Below are positions 1 through 8,565 of a stretch of DNA of 64,000 nucleotides, piece after piece (within the stretch, counting starts at the first letter, position 1; each line of letters starts with the position of its first letter). Under the pieces are notes generated by a model. That model saw only the letters and a program-made list of their open reading frames with translations. It had not been told where the DNA came from and did no database searches. A program made the position numbers and the translations under genes. This stretch comes from Flavivirga eckloniae (GTDB lineage: Bacteria > Bacteroidota > Bacteroidia > Flavobacteriales > Flavobacteriaceae), in assembly GCF_002886045.1 (NCBI RefSeq), contig NZ_CP025791.1, positions 890,001-954,000 on the forward strand. The letters run 5' to 3'.

Positions 1-1787
1 CTTTAACCACCGATGGTTCTTTAGTTTTATACACCTGGAATAATGATGAGGGTAAAACGGCTTTTTGGCATTCGTCGGCACACGTATTGGCACAGGCTAT
101 TGAGGAATTGTATTCTGGTGCAAAACTTACTATTGGACCTGCTATTGAAAATGGGTTTTATTATGATGTAGATTTTGGAGAACACATAGTTTCTGAAAAA
201 GATTTTAAGGCTATAGAAACTAAAATGCTTGAGATTGCCCGTGGGAAACATGATTTTAAAATGCGTTCTGCAACTAAAGCCGAGGCTTTAGAACTTTATA
301 AGGACAATGCGTTTAAAACTGAACTGATAGAAAATCTGGAAGACGGTACGATTACTTTTTGTGATCATTCTTCTTTTACAGACTTATGTCGTGGGGGACA
401 CATTCCTAATACTGGCATTATAAAGGCTGTAAAAGTTTTATCTGTTGCTGGTGCTTATTGGAGGGGTGATGAAAATAAGCCTCAATTAACCCGTGTTTAT
501 GGTATATCGTTCCCTAAACAGAAAGAGCTTACAGAGTATTTAGCTTTATTGGAAGAAGCTAAAAAACGTGATCATAGAAAGTTAGGAAAGGAATTAGAGC
601 TTTTTACATTCTCGAGAAAAGTTGGCCAAGGTTTACCTTTATGGTTGCCAAAAGGGGCTGCTTTACGCGAACGCCTGGAAAACTTTTTAAAAGCTGCCCA
701 AAAGAAAGCGGGTTACGAAATGGTTATTTCTCCTCATATAGGACAGAAAGAATTATATGTTACTTCGGGGCATTATGCCAAGTATGGTGAAGATAGTTTT
801 CAACCGATACGTACGCCTAAAGAGGACGAGGAATTTTTATTAAAACCCATGAACTGTCCGCACCATTGTGAAATATACAATAGTGCACAATGGAGTTATA
901 AAGATTTACCTAAGCGTTATGCTGAATTTGGAACTGTATATAGATACGAACAAAGTGGTGAATTACATGGTTTAACCCGAGTAAGAGGTTTTACACAGGA
1001 TGATGCACATTTATTTTGTACTCCTGATCAATTAGACCAAGAGTTTAAAAATGTTATAGATTTAGTACTTTATGTTTTTGGATCTTTAGGGTTTGAAAAC
1101 TTTACAGCTCAGGTGTCTGTAAGGGATCCGGAAAACCCGGATAAATATATTGGAGATGTTGAAAATTGGGAAAAAGCGGAACAAGCTATTATTAGTGCTG
1201 CATCGGATAAAGGTTTAGATTATGTTATTGAAGAAGGTGAGGCTGCTTTTTATGGTCCTAAATTGGACTTCATGGTAAAAGACGCTTTAGGTAGACGTTG
1301 GCAGTTAGGAACCATACAGGTAGATTATAACTTACCCGAACGCTTTGATCTAACTTATAAAGGTAGCGATAATGAGCTGCACAGACCTATAATGATACAT
1401 CGTGCTCCTTTTGGAAGCATGGAACGCTTTATTGCAATTTTATTAGAGCATACGGCTGGAAATTTCCCGCTTTGGTTAATGCCTACACAGGCTATAATAC
1501 TATCAATTAGCGAGAAATACGAAAAATACTCTGAAAAAGTTTTAAATTTGCTAGAAAATGACGAAATTCGCGCCCTTGTAGACCATAGAAATGAGACTAT
1601 AGGAAAGAAGATTCGGGAGGCCGAAATGCAGAAACACCCGTTTATGATCATTATTGGCGAGCAAGAAGAGAAAGAAAATAAAATAACTGTGCGTAAGCAT
1701 GGTGGAGAGGATTTAGGAATGATTTCCATTGATGAATTCTCTAAAATTGTAAAAGAAGAGATAAGTAAAACGTTAAAATCGTTCTAA
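1..1787 (+). CDS. thrS: Threonyl-tRNA synthetase, 5' end outside window
   Basis: Charges tRNA-Thr in the cytoplasm. The reading frame is open from the first full codon at position 3, so the gene begins upstream; the apparent start at 87 is an internal TTG inside the editing domain. About 594 residues are visible, so roughly 50 (the TGS domain) are missing. Visible in order: the editing-domain HSSAH motif near the window start and CRGGH further on (the usual editing-site histidines and cysteine), then the class II catalytic core with MNCPHH, an arginine motif around [19 protein letters not shown], and [11 protein letters not shown]. The Cys of MNCPHH and the His of the last two motifs are the usual zinc ligands. 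A C-terminal anticodon-binding domain follows. infC starts 32 bases downstream in the same direction, the common thrS-infC-rpmI-rplT order. Confidence 0.98.
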   Translation, partial: LTTDGSLVLYTWNNDEGKTAFWHSSAHVLAQAIEELYSGAKLTIGPAIENGFYYDVDFGEHIVSEKDFKAIETKMLEIARGKHDFKMRSATKAEALELYKDNAFKTELIENLEDGTITFCDHSSFTDLCRGGHIPNTGIIKAVKVLSVAGAYWRGDENKPQLTRVYGISFPKQKELTEYLALLEEAKKRDHRKLGKELELFTFSRKVGQGLPLWLPKGAALRERLENFLKAAQKKAGYEMVISPHIGQKELYVTSGHYAKYGEDSFQPIRTPKEDEEFLLKPMNCPHHCEIYNSAQWSYKDLPKRYAEFGTVYRYEQSGELHGLTRVRGFTQDDAHLFCTPDQLDQEFKNVIDLVLYVFGSLGFENFTAQVSVRDPENPDKYIGDVENWEKAEQAIISAASDKGLDYVIEEGEAAFYGPKLDFMVKDALGRRWQLGTIQVDYNLPERFDLTYKGSDNELHRPIMIHRAPFGSMERFIAILLEHTAGNFPLWLMPTQAIILSISEKYEKYSEKVLNLLENDEIRALVDHRNETIGKKIREAEMQKHPFMIIIGEQEEKENKITVRKHGGEDLGMISIDEFSKIVKEEISKTLKSF

Positions 1788-1819
1788 AAAAATAAAGTTT
1801 AATTTAAAAAGATAACGCC

Positions 1820-2368
1820 ATAGCAATTCGAAGAAGAAATCAACCCAATAGAAGGGTTATACAAGAGGATAAACATAAGATTAACTCTAAGATAACAGCA
1901 CCTAACGTTCGTCTTGTAGGAGACAATGTTGATATAGGTGTTTATTCTACAAGAGATGCTTTAAAAATAGCAGATGAGCAAGGGTTAGACCTGGTTGAGA
2001 TTTCACCTAATGCCGATCCTCCTGTTTGTAAGGTTATGGATTATAAGAAGTTTCTTTATGAGCAAAAGAAGCGCGATAAGGCTTTAAAGTCTAAAGCGAC
2101 TAAAGTTGTTATTAAAGAGATTCGTTTTGGTCCTCAAACAGATGACCACGATTATCAGTTTAAAAAGAAACATGCCGAGAAGTTCTTAAAAGAAGGTGCC
2201 AAGCTTAAAGCTTTTGTATTCTTTAAAGGACGTTCCATTATATTTAAGGAACAGGGTCAGATCTTATTGTTGCGTTTAGCTCAAGATTTAGAAGAACTTG
2301 GAAAAGTAGAGCAAATGCCACGTTTAGAAGGTAAGCGAATGACCATGTTTATTGCTCCAAAAAAATAA
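1820..2368 (+). CDS. infC: Translation initiation factor IF-3, AUA start codon
   Basis: IF-3 binds the 30S subunit and rejects non-canonical start codons. Only about 110 residues follow the first in-frame ATG (2036), which cuts the N-terminal domain in half. The frame is open back to a TAA at 1805, and the only sensible start is ATA at 1820, giving a 182-residue protein beginning [13 protein letters not shown], the usual flavobacterial IF-3 N-terminus and the usual family length. The next alternative is ATT at 1826. Both are non-canonical, as in E. coli infC (AUU), where the start lets IF-3 repress its own translation. The N-domain (about residues 10-80, with [12 protein letters not shown] at the linker) is followed by the C-domain with [13 protein letters not shown] and a C-terminal KRMTMFIAP. 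Lies between thrS and rpmI in one operon. Confidence 0.95.
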   Translation: MAIRRRNQPNRRVIQEDKHKINSKITAPNVRLVGDNVDIGVYSTRDALKIADEQGLDLVEISPNADPPVCKVMDYKKFLYEQKKRDKALKSKATKVVIKEIRFGPQTDDHDYQFKKKHAEKFLKEGAKLKAFVFFKGRSIIFKEQGQILLLRLAQDLEELGKVEQMPRLEGKRMTMFIAPKK

Positions 2369-2414
2369 CGCTTCGACTTCGCTCGGCGACCATGATTTTG
2401 CTCGGAGCTCGAAG
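2369..2414. repeat. Dispersed palindromic repeat in the infC-rpmI spacer
   Basis: Begins directly at the infC stop codon. CTTCGA at 2371-2376 can pair with TCGAAG at 2409-2414, and the CTTCGACTTCGCTC core is a type of short intergenic palindrome found repeatedly in flavobacterial genomes (recollection, not searched). GC-rich compared with its surroundings. Confidence 0.6.
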
Positions 2415-2451
2415 AATAGATAAATTAAGTATAATATAATAAGATATAACA

Positions 2452-2470
2452 TGCTGAAACGAGTTCAGCA
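2452..2470. repeat. Perfect 7-bp hairpin, loop ACGAG
   Basis: TGCTGAA (2452-2458) and TTCAGCA (2464-2470) form a perfect stem around the loop ACGAG. The same architecture with loop ACAAG recurs at 2768-2784 in the next spacer, so it looks like one of a family of dispersed hairpins and not a one-off attenuator. It sits 39 bases before the rpmI start. Confidence 0.6.
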
Positions 2471-2508
2471 CACGATAATTAAGCGATAATTAAAACTAGG
2501 AGAAGAAA

Positions 2509-2706
2509 ATGCCTAAAATGAAAACTAAATCTAGTGCCAAAAAACGTTTTAAGTTAACAGGTACTGGAAAGATTAAAAGAAAGCACGCTTTTAAAAGTCA
2601 CATCTTAACAAAGAAGTCTAAAAAGCGTAAACTTGCTCTGACTCATGATACTTTAGTACATAAGTCTGACGAGGACAATGTTAAAACGATGTTACGTTTA
2701 AAGTAA
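2509..2706 (+). CDS. rpmI: 50S ribosomal protein bL35
   Basis: Structural protein of the large ribosomal subunit. 65 residues, the normal length, very basic, with the family opening [18 protein letters not shown] and the typical [15 protein letters not shown] stretch. The purine-rich AGGAGAAGAAA precedes the ATG, an unusually good Shine-Dalgarno for this phylum. Position between infC and rplT matches the conserved operon. The upstream spacer carries two palindromic repeats. Confidence 0.98.
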   Translation: MPKMKTKSSAKKRFKLTGTGKIKRKHAFKSHILTKKSKKRKLALTHDTLVHKSDEDNVKTMLRLK

Positions 2707-2767
2707 TATACTTTTAACCGGTTAAATAAATTATAAACCCTGGAGTTAGGCCGATTGATAAAAAGTT

Positions 2768-2784
2768 CCCGAAACAAGTTCGGG
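2768..2784. repeat. Perfect 6-bp hairpin in the rpmI-rplT spacer
   Basis: CCCGAA (2768-2773) and TTCGGG (2779-2784) enclose ACAAG. It has the same layout as the hairpin at 2452-2470. It could act in the leader of rplT, whose product autoregulates this operon in other bacteria, but its resemblance to the neighbouring repeat makes a dispersed element more likely. Confidence 0.5.
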
Positions 2785-2812
2785 GCGCCTACTACAAAAA
2801 ACAATTAAAATT

Positions 2813-3157
2813 ATGCCAAGATCAGTAAATTCTGTAGCTAAAAGAGCCAGAAGAAAAAAGGTAATAAAACAAGCAAAAGGTTACTTTGGAAGACGTAAAA
2901 ACGTTTGGACGGTAGCTAAAAATGCGGTTGATAAAGCGATGCAATACTCGTACAGAGACCGTAGAAACAAAAAGAGAACATTCCGTGCTTTATGGATTAC
3001 GCGTATTAACGCAGGTGCCAGAGAACATGGTTTATCTTATTCTCAATTCATGGGGAAATTAAAAGCTAATGATATTGAATTAAACCGTAAGGTTTTAGCA
3101 GATTTAGCTATGAATAACCCTGAGGCTTTTAAAGCTGTAATAGAGAAAGTAAAATAA
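2813..3157 (+). CDS. rplT: 50S ribosomal protein bL20
   Basis: Large-subunit protein needed early in 23S rRNA assembly, and a translational repressor of its own operon in other bacteria. 114 residues, standard length, starting [16 protein letters not shown] with the characteristic [12 protein letters not shown] and [16 protein letters not shown] motifs. Last gene of the thrS-infC-rpmI-rplT operon; a rho-independent terminator follows within 75 bases. Confidence 0.98.
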   Translation: MPRSVNSVAKRARRKKVIKQAKGYFGRRKNVWTVAKNAVDKAMQYSYRDRRNKKRTFRALWITRINAGAREHGLSYSQFMGKLKANDIELNRKVLADLAMNNPEAFKAVIEKVK

Positions 3158-3195
3158 GGCGTTTCGCCTATTGTAAAACATATTATTCGCTTAAT

Positions 3196-3230
3196 AAAAA
3201 ATCCGATTCTTAATTGAATCGGATTTTTTT
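3196..3230 (+). terminator. Rho-independent terminator of the ribosomal operon
   Basis: Stem AATCCGATTC (3200-3209) / GAATCGGATT (3216-3225) with a 6-base loop, followed by a T-run to 3230. An A-run on the other side means it may also serve the minus-strand gene ending at 3262. Confidence 0.9.
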
Positions 3231-3261
3231 GTTTAACCCACTTATTAATAACTTAAAAAAG

Positions 3262-5448
3262 CTATTGCTTTACAATTCGCTTTACGAATTCTGAATCGTT
3301 TGTCTTGATTTTGAAAATATAGATTCCCGTTGATAGGTCGGATATATCAACCACGGTTGGTTGGTTCTTTAACGCTTCTTTTTTTAATGCCCTGCCTTTT
3401 AAATCATATATCGTTACCTGAGCCTCCTTTAGTAATTGGTTATTACCAATGGTTATAGTTCCACTTGTCGGGTTTGGGAATAGCGCAAGGTCATTTCCCT
3501 TGTCGTTCTTTGATGTGGAAAGCGTCCCGCTAATGGTTACAACTATTTCTGCCCGTTGTTCACTCTCGCAACCGTCTGAACTAACACTTGAAACCCAATA
3601 CGACGTACTGCCTACAGTTTCTGTATTTGGTACGGGAGCATCTATGTTTCCTGTACCCCCTGATTCGGTAGTGTACCATAACACCTCCACTCCTTCTTCG
3701 TCTAAGGTTAAGGCCGATGCGGTATCTCCCTGGTTGTACATAACCGGAGTAATAACATTTGGTGGCGCCAAAGGCATTGGCTCTGTAATGGTTACTGTTG
3801 TTGTTGTTGTTGTGCACTCATTATTATCTGTTACCGTAACTTCATATACCCCTGCTGCTACATCTACAATTGAAGCTGTTGTTGCTGTGTTATTCCATAA
3901 ATAAGTATATGGTAATGTGCCCCCTGTAACCGATATTGTTGCTGACCCTGTGGTTCCTCCGTAGCACTTTACGTTTGTTTGGGTACCGATGTTTGCATGC
4001 AATGCCGTTGGTTGTGTAATAGTTGTAGATGCTGTTGTTGTACAGCCATTGTCATCTGTTACCGTGACTTCATATATCCCTGCTGCTACACCTACAATTG
4101 AAGCTGTTGTTGCTCCGTTATTCCATAAATAAGTATATGGTGACGTACCGCCTGTAACTGATGCTGTTGCCGATCCTGTAGTTCCTCCGTTACACTTTAC
4201 GTTTGTTTGGTCACCAATGTTTGCATGCAATGCCGTTGGTTGTGTAATAGTTGTAGATGCTGTTGTTGTACAGCCATTGTCATCTGTTACCGTAACTTCA
4301 TATATCCCTGCCGCCACATCTGTAATTGAAGATGTCGTTGCCCCGTTACTCCATGCATATGTATATGGTGACGTGCCGCCTGTAACTGATGCTGTTGCCG
4401 ATCCTGTAGTTCCTCCGTTGCACTTAACGTTTGTTTGGTCACCAATGTTTGCATGCAATGCCGTTGGTTGTGTAATAGTTGTAGATGCTGTTGTTGTACA
4501 GCCATTGTCATCTGTTACCGTAACTTCATATATCCCTGCCGCCACATCTGTAATTGAAGATGTCGTTGCCCCGTTACTCCATGCATATGTATATGGTGAC
4601 GTGCCGCCTGTAACTGATGCTGTTGCCGATCCTGTAGTTCCTCCGTTACACTTTACGTTTGTTTGAGAAGCAATACTTAAATTCAACACTGTTGGTTCTA
4701 AAATTGTGACTGATGTTTTTGCTTCCCAGTTATTAGCATCAGTGACTGTAACTTCATAAGTTCCTGCTTCCACGTCTGTAATTGAAGCTGCCGTAACTCC
4801 ATTACTCCATATATACATATATGGCGGTGTGCCTCCAGAGGCCACCACAGTTGCCATTCCTGTTTTCCCTCCATGGCACCTTACGTTTATCTGAGATGAT
4901 ACATTTACTTCCATTGGTGGGGTAACAAATGTTTTGAATTTTAAATCAAAACTAGGTGATCCGTTTTCCCCGGAATTTGTATATAAGAGGCCCTGGAAAT
5001 AAGCATTAGGGCTGGCATTGGCAATAACGCGCCCAGTTGCTCCGCTTAATTTAAAAGTATAAACAGAATCCTTTATCTGTTTGATTTTTTGAGAAAATAC
5101 AGGTATGTTATATTCCCCATTCTCTGTACCATCTGTTGTAAACGTTGTTACACCCAAAACGTTACCACCATAACCATGTCCTTGATAAATAGTTAATGTC
5201 GCCGTTCCTCCTATTGGCGGGTTATGTGATTGAGAATTATTTGTATCATCCAATTTAATAGCAATGCTAGATAATTCCCCTGTAATTCCCGCTACAAAAG
5301 ACTGCCCTATAGCTTCATGATATTTATCCCCAAAAGCAAACTCATAATCTGGAGAGTCTGGATTAAAATTGCTTTGATCTAAAATTTGCCCGAATGATAT
5401 ACATTGACAAAGTAAAACCAATAATAAAAAGTAAAGTTTCTGTTTCAT
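3262..5448 (-). CDS. T9SS-secreted SprB-repeat protein
   Basis: 728-residue secreted protein of unknown role. Signal peptide at residues 1-21 (hydrophobic stretch ending SFGQ); an N-terminal region of about 150 residues; five tandem SprB-type repeats of about 76 residues, each with a NVKCNGG, a SPYTYAWSNG and a YEVTVTD motif; an Ig-like domain around TESGGTGN and SYWVSSV; and a C-terminal type A T9SS sorting domain (LFPNPTSG, STGIYIFKI, final VKRIVKQ). SprB repeats occur in the gliding adhesin of Flavobacterium johnsoniae and in many large cell-surface proteins, so an adhesive or surface-display role is likely but unproven. No T9SS machinery or gliding genes are nearby. A perfect inverted repeat overlaps the likely promoter directly upstream of the start. 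Confidence 0.9.
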   Translation of the reverse strand: MKQKLYFLLLVLLCQCISFGQILDQSNFNPDSPDYEFAFGDKYHEAIGQSFVAGITGELSSIAIKLDDTNNSQSHNPPIGGTATLTIYQGHGYGGNVLGVTTFTTDGTENGEYNIPVFSQKIKQIKDSVYTFKLSGATGRVIANASPNAYFQGLLYTNSGENGSPSFDLKFKTFVTPPMEVNVSSQINVRCHGGKTGMATVVASGGTPPYMYIWSNGVTAASITDVEAGTYEVTVTDANNWEAKTSVTILEPTVLNLSIASQTNVKCNGGTTGSATASVTGGTSPYTYAWSNGATTSSITDVAAGIYEVTVTDDNGCTTTASTTITQPTALHANIGDQTNVKCNGGTTGSATASVTGGTSPYTYAWSNGATTSSITDVAAGIYEVTVTDDNGCTTTASTTITQPTALHANIGDQTNVKCNGGTTGSATASVTGGTSPYTYLWNNGATTASIVGVAAGIYEVTVTDDNGCTTTASTTITQPTALHANIGTQTNVKCYGGTTGSATISVTGGTLPYTYLWNNTATTASIVDVAAGVYEVTVTDNNECTTTTTTVTITEPMPLAPPNVITPVMYNQGDTASALTLDEEGVEVLWYTTESGGTGNIDAPVPNTETVGSTSYWVSSVSSDGCESEQRAEIVVTISGTLSTSKNDKGNDLALFPNPTSGTITIGNNQLLKEAQVTIYDLKGRALKKEALKNQPTVVDISDLSTGIYIFKIKTNDSEFVKRIVKQ
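3769..4913 (-). repeat. Tandem 228-bp SprB repeats within a gene
   Basis: Five in-frame repeats inside the T9SS cargo gene. The unit is 228 bp (76 codons), measured from the shared GTTTGCATGC at 3991 and 4219. The three central copies are nearly identical at DNA level, whereas the two outer copies have diverged. Such identity allows copy number to change by recombination or slippage. Confidence 0.9.
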
Positions 5449-5483
5449 AAATAGATTTGTTTTTAATTAAAGACAAATCTATT
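5449..5483 (-). promoter_or_regulatory. Perfect 12-bp inverted repeat holding a -10 element
   Basis: AAATAGATTTGT at 5449-5460 is exactly repeated in inverted orientation at 5472-5483, with an 11-base spacer. On the minus strand the arm at 5473-5480 reads TAGATTTG, a match to the Bacteroidota -10 (TAnnTTTG). The other arm reads the same on the plus strand. The element abuts the start codon of the SprB-repeat gene, so it could be a symmetrical operator or a leader hairpin. Confidence 0.5.
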
Positions 5484-5555
5484 TAAGCACATCTTAAACG
5501 AATGCTCCAAAAAGCTCTAAATAGCCCAATAGGCTCAGAAGTAGGGAAATATTTA

Positions 5556-6614
5556 TCATTTAATTTCTGATGGCAGCATATTATGCCTTTTTTGAAACGC
5601 TGAGGAAAACTTACTTACATTTTCATATCCGAATATTTGAGAAACATCCTTCACCATAGTATCATGGCTTTTAAAATAATCGAGAGCTAAATCCATTTGC
5701 TTGTTTTGAAAGTATTTGAAAACGGACGTACCATAAACCAATTTAAAGCTCCTTTTAAGTGTTGAGGGCGCTATATTAAATTTATCCGATATTATTTCAA
5801 TTCCAGGAAATTTGTTGTACAAATTACCTTTTAAAAAATGTTCGATTTTCTCAATTTTCATTTGTTCTTTTAAACTCAGTTTAAATGATTCTCGTGTATC
5901 TCTTTTCTCTAAAGAACTAAAAAATAAGTCAAAAAAATGATACGTGATTTTTTTTAATTCTAAAAGATTGGGTTTGGGTGAATTATTAAAATAATATGAA
6001 AGGTTTCTAATTAACCCACTAAATTCTTTCTTATCGTATATATAATTTAAAACCTCAATGCTTTTATTAGAAAATAAGTTTTTAACACCAATAGATATAC
6101 TTGGCGAATTCATAATGTTGTTTTTTGCCCATGTCTCACTAAAATACAGGATATACATTTTTTCTTTTGAACCTTTAAAATGACAAAACAAAAAATCTGT
6201 TGCTGGTTTTACAAAGGTTATTGAATGGCTCTCAACTTTATAATTATCAAACTCATAAAAATCAGCATTAAATTTATTTTCAACAAGACTAATGGTTACA
6301 CAATAGTAATTTGATTCTAACATTTTATCATAAATAGGCCTGTAAGACACATTATTCTTATAAAGCATTGTAGAATTCATTATCCATAATCCAGGCTCCA
6401 ACTCTACATAACTAAATTCTCCTTTTACAAACGGCGTATCAGAATAAAGCATCTGTCTTTCTTCATCAACTTTCATGAATGGCATTTTTATGCAGCTTTT
6501 AACAATCATGTCTGGAGAATTTGCTAAAAATGACAGATTGAAAAACCCTTCTTTATATGTAAAAAAGTATTGCTTGGATAGGTTAAACCAATTGTTGATT
6601 CTTTCTAATACCAC
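5556..6614 (-). CDS. AraC-family transcriptional regulator
   Basis: 352 residues starting at GTG; a TGA lies two codons upstream, so this start or a later one is forced. The first 240 residues match no domain I recognise and probably sense a ligand. The last 100 form an AraC/XylS double helix-turn-helix: first helix pair around GIEIISDKFNIAPSTLKRSF, second around VKDVSQIFGYENVSKFSSAF, ending KRHNMLPSEIK. AraC proteins bind direct repeats and usually activate nearby genes; here the neighbours are the SprB-repeat gene (same strand, 107 bases downstream) and the YjbQ gene upstream, with no obvious shared pathway. The target is unknown. Confidence 0.85.
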   Translation of the reverse strand: MVLERINNWFNLSKQYFFTYKEGFFNLSFLANSPDMIVKSCIKMPFMKVDEERQMLYSDTPFVKGEFSYVELEPGLWIMNSTMLYKNNVSYRPIYDKMLESNYYCVTISLVENKFNADFYEFDNYKVESHSITFVKPATDFLFCHFKGSKEKMYILYFSETWAKNNIMNSPSISIGVKNLFSNKSIEVLNYIYDKKEFSGLIRNLSYYFNNSPKPNLLELKKITYHFFDLFFSSLEKRDTRESFKLSLKEQMKIEKIEHFLKGNLYNKFPGIEIISDKFNIAPSTLKRSFKLVYGTSVFKYFQNKQMDLALDYFKSHDTMVKDVSQIFGYENVSKFSSAFQKRHNMLPSEIK

Positions 6615-6685
6615 GATTCATGATTTTTGGGATTGGTTAAAAATAGAAAATAATACTTTTATTATAGACCTAAACAGTTATTATT

Positions 6686-7108
6686 TTAAGTTCCAAAAGC
6701 AGTAACTACAATAGTTCTTGAACCTCCATAATCTCTATGCTCACATAAATAAACGCCTTGCCAAATACCTAAGTTTAACTTACCATTTGTAATAGGAATA
6801 TTAACTGATGCTCCCAGCAATGATGATTTGATATGCGCCGGCATGTCGTCTGAACCTTCGTAAGTATGCCTATAATATGGTGCGTTTTCTGGAACCATCT
6901 TATTGAAATGCGATTCGAAATCTGTTCTTACTGTTGCATCTGCATTTTCATTTATGGTTAAACTGGCCGAAGTATGCTTAATAAACACTTGTAATTGCCC
7001 CATGTTTATTGATTTAATATCCGGAACAACGTCCAGAATAGTATCTGTAATTAAATGGAAGCCCCTGGGATAGGACTTTAACCTAATTTCCTTTTGGAAA
7101 AACTTCAT
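6686..7108 (-). CDS. YjbQ family protein (UPF0047)
   Basis: 140-residue cytoplasmic protein of the YjbQ/UPF0047 family. Family hallmarks: IKHTSASLTINENAD in the middle, YRHTYEGSDDMPAHIKSSLLG with the conserved His residues, and the C-terminal LGIWQGVYLCEHRDYGG. Family members have weak thiamine-phosphate synthase activity in vitro and are often labelled secondary thiamine-phosphate synthase, but the physiological role is unsettled. Starts at ATG 7108. No thiamine genes are nearby. Upstream is a 550-base gene-free stretch. Confidence 0.9.
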   Translation of the reverse strand: MKFFQKEIRLKSYPRGFHLITDTILDVVPDIKSINMGQLQVFIKHTSASLTINENADATVRTDFESHFNKMVPENAPYYRHTYEGSDDMPAHIKSSLLGASVNIPITNGKLNLGIWQGVYLCEHRDYGGSRTIVVTAFGT

Positions 7109-7633
7109 AACAATATGGTTTTATGCTTACGTACAACCAAAGTATATATTATCACGCTTTTATTAAAATAATAGTGTAAGCATTTTTCTTTTTTTACTAA
7201 AGATGAATTATCCTCAAGGCAAGTTCATGAGATATGCAATAGGTATTTTCAAATCCTGTAAAAAGTAAAGGCACGAATTTCACGAATGTTCACAAATTAT
7301 CATAGCCTTTATCTGTTTAATTAAAAATAAACCATGTTTAATAATTAATAAATATTAATTGTAAAAGCATTATTTAGAATTCAAATTTACCTGAATTTAT
7401 GTCTGGCTGAAAAGTATTATTCGTGACCATAGATTAGCATAGTCAATCTTACATCTAATTATTGGTATAAATTCGTGTCTTAAAAAAGTAGTTTAGGCAA
7501 CCACAGTTCTCCAGCATGCAGTTTCGCAATACTATTTTAAACGCTTCATATGAAAATGGGGGATAAAATAACGACCACTAACAAATTATCGTTAACATAT
7601 TAAAATAAATACTGCTTTTAGAGGTTTGTGAAC
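7109..7633. other. Gene-free spacer with a degenerate ACGAAT repeat
   Basis: No convincing reading frame on either strand. At 7271-7298 there is a GCACGAATTTCACGAATG-type repeat, related to the sequence at 25138-25167. A further ATTCGTGTCT fragment lies at 7471-7480. I see nothing else in this stretch. Confidence 0.5.
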
Positions 7634-7641
7634 TACATTTG
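7634..7641 (+). promoter_or_regulatory. Predicted -10 element of the HAD gene
   Basis: TACATTTG matches the Bacteroidota -10 consensus TAnnTTTG and lies 19 bases before the ATG at 7661. No good -33 TTG is seen at the usual spacing, so the assignment rests on the -10 alone. Confidence 0.5.
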
Positions 7642-7660
7642 TGTTTAATTATTTTTTACC

Positions 7661-8479
7661 ATGAATTTATCCCAAGTAAAATTAGTTGTCACCGATATGG
7701 ATGGCACTTTACTAAACTCCAAACACGAAGTTAGCACACATTTTTTTGATTTATTTAAAAAACTCAAAGCTCACGATATTATTTTTGTAGCTGCTAGCGG
7801 CAGACAATATTGCAGTATGATAGACAAGCTAGACACCATAAAAGATGACATCATTATTGTTTCAGAAAACGGAGGCCTGGCTGTTAAAAATGATACCACG
7901 CTTTTGTCTACCCCCATATCGCCTGATAATTTGCCTGAAATAGTCAGCTTGATTAGCACTCTTGACAATACACATCCTGTGTTTTGCACACAGTATAAAG
8001 CCTATGCCATGAGTACATCTAAACCTTTAGTTGATCTGCTATCTGAATATTATACTAATTATTCAATTATAGACCATGTTGATGCTATTGAAGAAGATAT
8101 ATTTAAAATAGCTTTATACCATGAAGTAAGTTCTGAAAAACATGTTTATCCGCATGTAAAACATTTAGAATCGAAATATAAAGTAAAGGTATCTGCAAAT
8201 CATTGGGTAGATATTTCTGAAGATTTAGCCAATAAGGGTCATGCCATTAGCCTGATTCAAAAGGCTTACGATATTACCGAAGAGGAAACGATGGTTTTTG
8301 GTGATTATAATAACGATTTAGAAATGCTAAAACTCGGATATTTTAGTTATGCTATGCAAAATGCTCATCCAAACGTAAAAGAAACTGCTCGTTTTGAAAC
8401 CAAAAATAATGACAATGCCGGGGTTGAGTATATTTTGGAACAATTGGTAAACGCCAAAGACGCATTAAAAGCTCAATAA
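7661..8479 (+). CDS. Cof-type HAD-IIB family phosphatase
   Basis: 272-residue cytoplasmic hydrolase. Motif I is TDMDGTL with nucleophile Asp12 and acid/base Asp14; motif II is the AASGRQ segment; motif III Lys sits in NKGHAISL; motif IV is FGDYNNDLEML. The cap inserted between motifs II and III marks the Cof/IIB subgroup, which dephosphorylates sugar phosphates, flavin mononucleotide and similar small molecules. The exact substrate cannot be read from sequence. Followed after 86 bases by a lipoprotein gene on the same strand, but the two share no evident function. Confidence 0.92.
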   Translation: MNLSQVKLVVTDMDGTLLNSKHEVSTHFFDLFKKLKAHDIIFVAASGRQYCSMIDKLDTIKDDIIIVSENGGLAVKNDTTLLSTPISPDNLPEIVSLISTLDNTHPVFCTQYKAYAMSTSKPLVDLLSEYYTNYSIIDHVDAIEEDIFKIALYHEVSSEKHVYPHVKHLESKYKVKVSANHWVDISEDLANKGHAISLIQKAYDITEEETMVFGDYNNDLEMLKLGYFSYAMQNAHPNVKETARFETKNNDNAGVEYILEQLVNAKDALKAQ

Positions 8480-8565
8480 TTAACTAAACGAATCATTTAT
8501 TGTTATACGCAACCTTTCATTTGGTTCTTCATCTATATAATAAACCTATTATATTTTAAGAACAC

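Noticed and set aside
2036-2368. Reading infC from its first ATG
   Set aside because: This would delete most of the N-terminal domain; upstream in-frame sequence encodes conserved IF-3 residues back to AUA 1820.
2768-2784. bL20 autoregulatory leader
   Set aside because: The hairpin has the same plan as a neighbouring dispersed repeat and no resemblance to a known L20 target that I can see; kept as a repeat.
3449-4666. Long plus-strand frames (151 and 149 codons) opposite the SprB-repeat gene
   Set aside because: They are antisense to a well-supported gene and repeat with the same 228-bp period, so they are a by-product of the repeat composition.
3769-4913. Regular repeats that might be taken for a CRISPR array
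   Set aside because: The units are 228 bp, in frame, nearly identical throughout, and translate into SprB repeats; there are no short repeats with unique spacers and no cas genes.
6475-6705. 76-codon plus-strand frame over the AraC gene start
   Set aside because: Antisense to a regulator with a clear helix-turn-helix, no signal or motif of its own.
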